NCBI RefSeq assembly: GCF_032854445.1
Contig: NC_088295.1
Coordinates: forward strand, 58,323,249-58,387,248
Direction of reading: 5' to 3'
From: Liolophura sinensis
Lineage: Eukaryota; Mollusca; Polyplacophora; Chitonida; Chitonidae
Length of the DNA stretch: 64,000 bases
Positions 56,861 to 64,000 of this stretch are shown here, one piece after another. The translations under genes and the position numbers were made by a program. Every line of letters starts with the position of its first letter. Within the stretch, counting starts at the first letter, position 1. Under the pieces are notes generated by a model. The model saw nothing but the letters and a program-made list of their open reading frames with translations. It made no database searches and was not told where the DNA came from.

Positions 56861-57555
56861 CCAGCGAAATCACATGTCATCAAAAAGTAAAAGTTTGGTA
56901 CATTGTCTTTGAAATGAGTAGTTTAGAAAGTTGCGTTTTTGAAGATGTCAACTTTGCCTCGGCCTTTATGACGTCACAAGTAGACATATAAGTTCGTCAG
57001 CCATATAGTTAACAGTGGAAACCAGTGACAGACGTGCCACAAAACACATAACATGATATGAGTTATGCGAGGATAGCGATATACCTGGATATGCGCTCAA
57101 AAAACACAGAAACATTTTACCAAGGTATACTTCTGAGTGGAAATGCATTCTTATCGGCACAGCTGTATTTTAACTTCTTGTGCGACTATTAAAGACGACA
57201 GAATGGAAAGTAAAACCAGAAAGGCGATTATATTATTATATAGCTCGTTTTTAGTTTAAGAATAATTGGTGAAGTCACTGTGCTTGAGTTCGCTAAATAC
57301 GATCGAAAACGTCAACCTTACAACGTCAGTTTTTATGTGCACTTCATTCATTGATGACACTGTTAAATAATCTTGAAAAGTGTATTCGGAATCGGAAAGA
57401 AACAGCCCTTTTTGTCATGTATGAGATGACATGTTCATTTAAGCACACTACTCACATGTACATCGTAGTTTGACTACCCTGTGCTTATTTAAGTTAAAAT
57501 CCCTACTCATTTTGATTAAACTGCGACTTCAGCTCGAAGAAGGTGTTGGTTTCTT

Positions 57556-57826
57556 TATTTGATTTATTTTATTTGATTGGTGTTTTACGCCGTACTCAAG
57601 AATATTTCACTTATACGACGGCGGTCAGCATTATGGTGGGTGGAAACTTGGCAGAGCCCGGGGAAAACCCACGACCATCCGCAGGTTGCTGATAGACCTT
57701 CCAACGTACGGCCGGAGAGGAAGCCAGCATGAGCTGGACTTGAACTCACAGCGACCGCATTGGTGAGAGACTCCTGGATCATTACGCCGCGCTTGCGCGC
57801 TAACCAACTGAGCCACTGAGGCCCCC
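57556..57826 (-). repeat. Full-length family-1 SINE with 12-bp target duplication
   Basis: The reverse strand runs from GTGGCTCAGTTGGTTAGCGC to the AAATAAA tail. It is bounded by TGTTGGTTTCTT at 57544-57555 and 57827-57838. Confidence 0.92.
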
Positions 57827-59154
57827 TGTTGGTTTCTTCGATGTATAGTTTACGAAGCCACTCTTTTTCAAACAGCTATCATACTAGATCTGGTCTTCCT
57901 TCTGTTTTTTCCCCAAGATACGTTTGTTTACCTCCTTAAACTCGTGACCAAAGTGTTGGATGACTTGATGTATATCTTGTCAAATTAAAATCGATAAAAA
58001 CAGGATAACGCCCAGACTTGCATATGCCTCACTCTCTTTCTCTGTCGTGAATAGTTTTATCGGGAGGTGTGTATACACCAGAGGAGGCATCGTGCCTGCG
58101 ATGTAAATATGCTTGTCTTGGACCTTATCACTGAGAAAAAAATCCAACATTTTGTGTTTGTATCGTAAATCTATATCGTGAACTTCCGCGATAACTTACA
58201 CTGACCGCATCGTGAGTACATATGCCATGATGTGGTATACTAACGTATAAACGATAAATGGTACTTGCGATAACAACGATGATACGACACGCGAAGATGA
58301 CGTATCACTGATCTATAGTGTATACTCCCCCGACCTGCCCCCTGAAGATGTCATAAGGAAGTTGGTGCATTTGGATTCTTTTTCTGTTGCTGTACATAGG
58401 AGAAAAATTCATTTGTGGCATTTTTCATCCATGATGCTTTTATTAAACATTTGTTGCCTTGATGAAAACATATCCTTATATGAATAGTGCAGAGATCAAA
58501 AAGTTACATTCTAAAGCAATTATTTTTACTATTAACATCATTTTTAACGAACTAATATGAGAATAAAAGAGTCTATAAGCAAAGTATTAACTGCAGCATA
58601 CTGAATATAAAACACAAAGAAAAGTGTACGAGTAAAAATGTGTGAGCGAATACAATAGTTCTATCAAAATATAAAAGTCAATGTACTTTATACAAATATG
58701 TTTATTAGTATATTTTCATAGTGTTTATGGAATAACAAAAATAAGGCACCATTAATACGCATACAGAATATAAAGACAGCTCTTGTACAAATCACGGCTT
58801 AATCTAAATCTATATATAATTTTCAGAAAATGTGATGCTAATTTTAATATTAAGACTGATTTTTTTCGTTACACTGGACTTTGTATATTGTTTTACCAGT
58901 TAAAGACCTGCGCTGTGATTTGAAATACTTCGCTCGCTGTATTTATCCAAAGTGCACAACGCTTAATCGTTTTGAAACCGAATGTGTACGTACAGTGCTA
59001 CAGGTGTATACTTGTATTCGTATGTTCAGGGAAACAAATTCCTTATAAATGAAAAGAATTCTGCTTTGCTCGTGACGTGAATGACATAGATAAAATAGAA
59101 AAACTCCTAACTCGCTCAATATTTTTCAGCAGTGACTGAGCGCGAGTGTGTTTT

Positions 59155-59459
59155 CTAATACTTCATCTGCTGCCCCTTATCATTTTGCTGAAGCTCCACT
59201 CCAGAGTTGACACTCCAGTGTCCCTTTTTTCGCCCGTATATGTAGATAATAATTCCGGCAATGATGAGAGTGATGAGAACGAAGCTTCCGACTACACAGC
59301 CGACTATTAAGGGTAAGTTCAGGGTGGGCTCAGGCACAATACGACTATGAGTTACTCCGTCATTCAGGTACTTCAGCGACACGGAGACGATGTTAGAGCG
59401 CGGGCTGACGTTACCGCTATTGTCCACGGCCTCCAGGGCAAAATAATAGGTCACGTTTC
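59155..59459 (-). CDS. Second CLCA, last exon
   Basis: [18 protein letters not shown] is identical to the first gene. The membrane helix is [20 protein letters not shown]. The tail is seven residues longer, ending NDKGQQMKY. Confidence 0.92.
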
Positions 59460-62400
59460 CTGTTGAAAAAACATACAAAACAAAAACATACAAAAAAAGC
59501 ACTAAGAATGCGTAGTGGCACAAAAACAACACATAAAGAGGAAAAATTCTGGAAAGTTACGTCTCTTTCTTCGTATTCTGGGAAACAATGTGGCGTCAAG
59601 CCATAATCAGTAATTTATTTATTTATTTTGGGGAAGACGGCTCCACCTTAGGTTTTATCAACACATTCTTAGGATGTCAATGATCATTTTCATAAACTAT
59701 GCAAATTCACTTTTACTACATGAGTTTCGATATGCAGATTGCACATCCAACGGTTAGCCTTTAGCCTGACAAAATCTATAAATGAGATAAGGGCCCTGTA
59801 ATCTTTTCTCATCATAGGAAAATCAGTTTTCTCTCATTCAAGAAATAATGACTTAAAAACAGTCACAAATTACCAGGCTATCAAATTTTGTCACCCAAAA
59901 TTCTGACCAATGTCGTAGTCACTCGTTTTAATCTCATTGCGCCTATAAAACAAAGAATCGTTTTCCAAATTCTGTTTACGTGCTATAACCGATTGAATAT
60001 TTACAGTCAAATACGGAGAATTAAGAAATATAACTGCCCGCAGTTTTACGGCTGTCTATCAAGACATTACAAGATGTCTTCACACATTGTTAGCAGCTTC
60101 TGCCTGAGCGTAAGGCTGTCCCTGGACATTGCGACCGGCCCCCGATACACATTTAGTAGAGCGTCCGCTTCGGGAGCGGTAGATCCAGGGTCAATCCTGG
60201 ATCGAGTCACTCTTAAGACCTTAAAAGACGAAGTTGTAATTTCCTCGCTTCACGTTCAGCATGAAGGGGATAGTGCAACGACTGGTTGACCCGTATCAGT
60301 ATAATCGCTCGGGCGGGGCGGCTTACTCGCCTTCGGTAAGGCGTCTCAGTGAAGCAGCACTAGATAAAAGAGCGGTGGAAATCCGAGGCACATTACATGC
60401 ACTCTTAGGATTCCTTCGTTGTCATATGACTGAAAAATTGTTGAGTACGACGTGAAACCCGAAGCACTCAATTACTCATTCACTCCCTGCACATTGCAAT
60501 TTTTGTAGCAGCCAATAATAAGCGGCTTGGTATTGTACATTCAATATTGGTTCATTTCTTCCGGTATTAAGATATGAACATTTAAACCCTTTTTCGCCCC
60601 TCAAGAAAAACGTTTACTCGGTTTTTGGCTAATATCATTAATTGTAGAAAAACTATAGGAAATATGTTAACAAATTCGTAATCACCAGCTTAAATTACAC
60701 CATACAGATTTTCTTTCATGTTTTAATTCGAAACTGTGTCTAGTGACTAAATATGCAAATGGGTTTCTACAGACCTTTAAGATATACATATACGCGTCAT
60801 TTTTGTAAACATTTTCTGGCCATGGTCTATGTACCTATCACAAATGTGTTCAATCAAGTCAGTTGTTCTCGAGAAGAAGACGTTTAAACGATTTCAGTAG
60901 ATAACAATAAGGCGGGAAAAGACTACGTCAGGTTGAAAGTTCAAAATGGCGCATTAAAAGTTCCCAGTGCACGACACCTTAAGTTAAGTGGTTTGTTAAG
61001 TGTGTTACGGTTCCGATTTCAGTATAGTTACGAGAGAAAACTATATATAATACAGAATAACTATCCGTGTGATAACAAAAGGCTTTCCAACCGCATATAC
61101 CGTGGAAGCCTAATTACAACCAATAGGTGAGAGTGAGGGCTCACTGCCTTTTGCCATATCGTCAATCATACCTGTTTCCTCGACAGTAATCGTGTAGTTT
61201 TCTTCTTTACCAGCAGCCTCTGGTGTTATATTAACCTGTACCTTTGTGGCATTCCAATGGTTAGAGTAGACTGTCTCAAAATCTTTGGATTTCCACAACA
61301 CATAAGAAGATACTGCGAAATAAAATCGTTCAATACTGTAAATCGGTATAACGGACATGAAGGGAAATAAATATGTTAACTCTGCAGTTTCATATATTCC
61401 ACCACGTTCCGTCACGAGACCTTCTAAATTTCGCACTCATCAATTTGTTGAGCCGTGTTATATTCAACATATGATAAGAATGAACTACGGATGATAAGAA
61501 ATGTCCCCGGAACGTCAGGGATTTGTCATGGATACAGCCAAACACGGTGCCAGTGCGGTTGTTTTATAATAAGACCACGGACAGACTCCATGATAAATTT
61601 CTGGCCATCCGAAGTGGTCTGATAAAGGCCACCGAGTCGGTCAGTACTGTATCCGGGAGCCTAAATAGAGGACCGAGAGTTGGAGTAAGACTATTGCACA
61701 TGTCCTAAGAGTGCTGGGTCGATCCAAGATAATCCGTAGCCCCAAAGTGACTAGGGTTTTATTGTCCAGATGGCTTGACCAACCAAGAATGAGGTCGTCA
61801 CTGAAAAAATTTTACATGCGTTTTACATTTTACTCACGAATTATACGACGGTTACCAGCATTTATGGTGAGAGTCCATGATAAACCCACCACTTATGCGC
61901 TGGGCGCTGGCAGATTTTCCCACGGAGAGTACGACTGGGTAGGAAGCCAGCAAAAACTGTTATTTGTTTATTTATTTATTTATTTGACTGATATTTTAGG
62001 CCGTACTCAAGAATTTCACTTATGCGACGGCGGTTAGCATTATAGGGTAAGGAAAACGGGCAGTGCGCGGAGAAAGACCATCTGCAGGTTGCTGAACATA
62101 CCTTCCCAGGTATAGCCGGAGAGGAAGCCAGCATGAGCTGGCCTTTTACTCATAGCGACCGTATTGGTGAGGGCTCCTGGGTCACTGCGCCACGCTGGCG
62201 TGCTAACCATCTCGGCCACGGAAGCCCCGACAAACCATTAAAGAATGGGATTAAAAGTATTTTGTACTTCATCGTAAATAATGTTTTTCTTTAAGAAACG
62301 CAGATATTAACGTGTGCAATTGCCAATTCTTGGAGGGCAATTGTCATGTCGTTGAGATTAGCTATCAAATCGGAATGATAATTGCCAAGTGGACAGCACG

Positions 62401-63552
62401 ATATAAACGAGGATACATGCACCGGTATCAACTGTACCATGCTAATTACATTATCGTGGATCATAATGGTCATGCTATGGAATTTAGTTCATATAGTAGC
62501 ACATACATGTTAACACGCCATAGAGGACAATTCTATGTTTGTATTGGACGGTTGTCACTACGCGCATGATAACTCAGATGTGGTGGACAGTAGTTGCTGT
62601 GCAGTTGAAAGTAGTTGACACATCGTGCAGGTTAACTCTCATGGTGGACAGTAGTTGCCGCGGTGTGGTAGTGTGAATATTTGTGGTAGTTTAAGGTGGA
62701 CGGCGGTTGTTCTACTTCGTGTAGGATAACTGATAAGGTGGACGTTGGGGTGGAGTAGGAGGTAGTTGCCAGTGTGTGCAGGATAACTCTCATGTGGTGG
62801 ACGGTGGTTGTGGTGGAGTGAAAGGCAGTTGCCACGTCGTGCGGGATAACTTTGATCTGGTGGTCTGTAGTTGTCATATCATGGAGGATATGTGGTGGAC
62901 AGTAGTTGCCGTGGAATGGATGGTAGTTTTTACTTCGTGCAAAATAACTCTCATGTACTGGACGGTCGTGGAATATAGTTCTCACGGAGTGCATAATAAC
63001 TGCATTGTGGTAGAGAGGAATTCTCGTTGTGTGCACGATATCTGACACAAGGCTTTGCCTTCCATGTATACAAATCACATGTGCAGGACGTTGTGAACAA
63101 TTAACCCGTGGCGTGGACAATTAAAAAATGAAGGTCTTGTTATGATGCTTTTTTGAATATTTGAATGAATAAAAGGATGATTATGGCTTAAGGCAACATC
63201 GACAATTTTCTAGTCACATCGTGGAGAAAATGGGTTCAAAACTTGGGCCATTCAATGGTTTTCGACAGAATCAGTGATTTGTTGAAGAAAAAATTGCGCA
63301 TCTGGTGGTATGGCATGGTACCACGCGAAAGACAGGAGATGTATATTTTTAATTTTGAAGTTGATATAGAAACAGTAAGGAAAACTAATGCGCTCGTGTA
63401 GCCTTGGCACGTAACCTGTCTGCGTCGTCACATACCCGTCCCTTGGTCTAGATCTTCCCCTGTGGCCGTCCAGCTGAGTGTCACTGCCTTCGTAACATCG
63501 TCCGCACTGACTCGTAAGTCTGTCACCTTTGCAGGAGGAAAAGCGTCAACGC
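59155..63552 (-). CDS. Second CLCA homologue, last three exons (5' part beyond window)
   Basis: Exons 63552-63436, 61312-61172 and 59459-59155 correspond one to one with exons 13, 14 and 15 of the complete CLCA gene. The two internal exons are identical in length (117, 141) and in splice phase. It encodes the FN3-like segment, the membrane helix and a tail. The upstream protease and VWA parts would lie to the right of position 64000, so whether the gene is complete cannot be judged. It is the opposite orientation to the first CLCA gene. Confidence 0.88.
60133..60490 (+). repeat. Family-2 SINE in second CLCA intron
   Basis: Contains TAGAGCGTCCGCTTCGGGAG and GTACGACGTGAAACCC. Short flanking duplication ACATTGC at 60126-60132 and 60491-60497. 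Confidence 0.8.
61172..61312 (-). CDS. Second CLCA, penultimate exon
   Basis: [38 protein letters not shown] and NYTITVEETG; four substitutions against the first gene. Phase 1-1. Confidence 0.92.
61836..61955 (-). repeat. Degraded family-1 SINE fragment
   Basis: The reverse strand resembles the SINE body (CAGCATTTATGGTGAGAG, TTCCCACGGAGAGTACGAC). Confidence 0.5.
61960..62228 (-). repeat. Full-length family-1 SINE in second CLCA intron
   Basis: The reverse strand begins GGGGCTTCCGTGGCCGAGAT and ends with the GAATTTC..TAAATAAATAAATA tail. Confidence 0.85.
62560..63115 (-). repeat. Minisatellite in second CLCA intron, counterpart of 42360-42905
   Basis: Units contain GTGGACAGTAGTTGCCG and CGTGCAGGATAACTCTCATG on the plus strand, the reverse complement of the motif in the first CLCA gene. 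It lies in the homologous intron, so it predates the duplication. Confidence 0.75.
63436..63552 (-). CDS. Second CLCA, antepenultimate exon
   Basis: GVDAFPPAKVTDLRVSADDV, then [15 protein letters not shown]. Phase 1-1. The preceding exon is not in the window. Confidence 0.9.
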
Positions 63553-64000
63553 CTAGCACGAAAAACATTTTACAAAGTCAGTCACATGAGAAATTCTATT
63601 AATTCATGGTTCTTGGCTACTAACAGCTGACTTATTACGCCTACATGTAGCATTTTGATATACCTTTCTCAGTATTTAAATCTGATTTTCTCTGTCAGAT
63701 TATATATTGTGCACTCTAGGTACAGAAGTAAAATTATATAAACAAGATTTCCAGCTGGTCAACCTAGCTTTCTATAACCGCTGACCGTTTTCGTGTTAGA
63801 TATTAAGAAGACAATCAATGACATATACCTCACGATACACACCCTTTTCTCCGTGCAAAAATTTGTCATGACAACGATATATCTTTTTCAGTCCATCGTC
63901 GACAAAACATTGTGACATCAGGTTTAGATTTTGTGACAAGTATGTGGAAGTCGATATATACAGGCCTGGCAGATGATTCGATTCAAATTTTGAATTATTT
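63553..64000 (-). other. Intron of second CLCA gene to window edge
   Basis: Nothing coding was recognised. In the first CLCA gene the matching intron is about 1.1 kb, so the next exon is expected outside the window. Confidence 0.6.

Larger units (their letters stand above)
55314..59154. other. Intergenic region between gene 4 and the second CLCA gene
   Basis: No gene supported. It contains the dispersed repeat 55738-55930, a 96-bp-period satellite (56338-56860) and a full SINE (57556-57826). The 58.4-59.1 kb part is very AT-rich and probably 3'UTR or flank of the second CLCA gene. Confidence 0.55.

Noticed and set aside
62632-63120. 162-codon minus-strand open frame rich in His and Thr
   Set aside because: Entirely within the CLCA intronic minisatellite; the composition mirrors the repeat unit.

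Overview
The window is invertebrate animal nuclear DNA. It has short exons separated by long AT-rich introns, GT-AG (and some GC-AG) splice sites, many tRNA-derived SINEs, small foldback DNA elements and a Tc1-type transposon. The two SINE families, one ending in an AAACACCAATCAAATAAATAAA-like tail and one in a CGTTAAACCC..CACTCACTC-like tail, are of a kind I associate with molluscs and related lophotrochozoans. A mollusc or close relative is therefore likely, but this is an inference and the species is not identified.

Five protein-coding loci can be assembled exon by exon, and the frames of the four complete ones close exactly. (1) 1440-9342 (+): a 748-residue receptor with a signal peptide, one V-type Ig, four further Ig domains, a fibronectin III domain, one membrane span and a cytoplasmic tail with an ITAM-like tyrosine motif. 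(2) 12767-19745 (+): a signal-peptide exon followed by five tandem, nearly identical V-type Ig exons in units of about 1,084 bp. It has no membrane exon and predicts a 592-residue secreted protein, with a Tc1 transposon sitting in unit 2. (3) 24797-45409 (+): a complete 15-exon CLCA gene (938 residues) with an HEWAH zinc-protease motif, a VWA domain with intact MIDAS, an FN3-like region and a C-terminal membrane span. (4) 55313-49379 (-): a paralogue of gene 1 with two V-type Ig, two further Ig, FN3, a membrane span and a very short basic tail lacking tyrosine motifs (584 residues). (5) 63552-59155 (-): the last three exons of a second CLCA gene whose 5' part lies beyond the right edge.

The locus is thus a mixed cluster of duplicated Ig-superfamily and CLCA genes. 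Within the Ig family there is one long-tailed, putatively signalling form, one short-tailed form and one apparently secreted multi-V form, all built from interchangeable phase 1-1 exons. This resembles paired-receptor or variable-lectin immune gene clusters in layout, although immune function is inference only.

Non-coding content includes about 15 SINE copies (one of which duplicated a CLCA splice acceptor), several foldback MITEs in introns, minisatellites with 15-, 35-, 48- and about 96-bp periods, a minisatellite shared by matching introns of the two CLCA genes, and G-rich runs. No rRNA gene, credible functional tRNA, CRISPR array or bacterial feature was seen.
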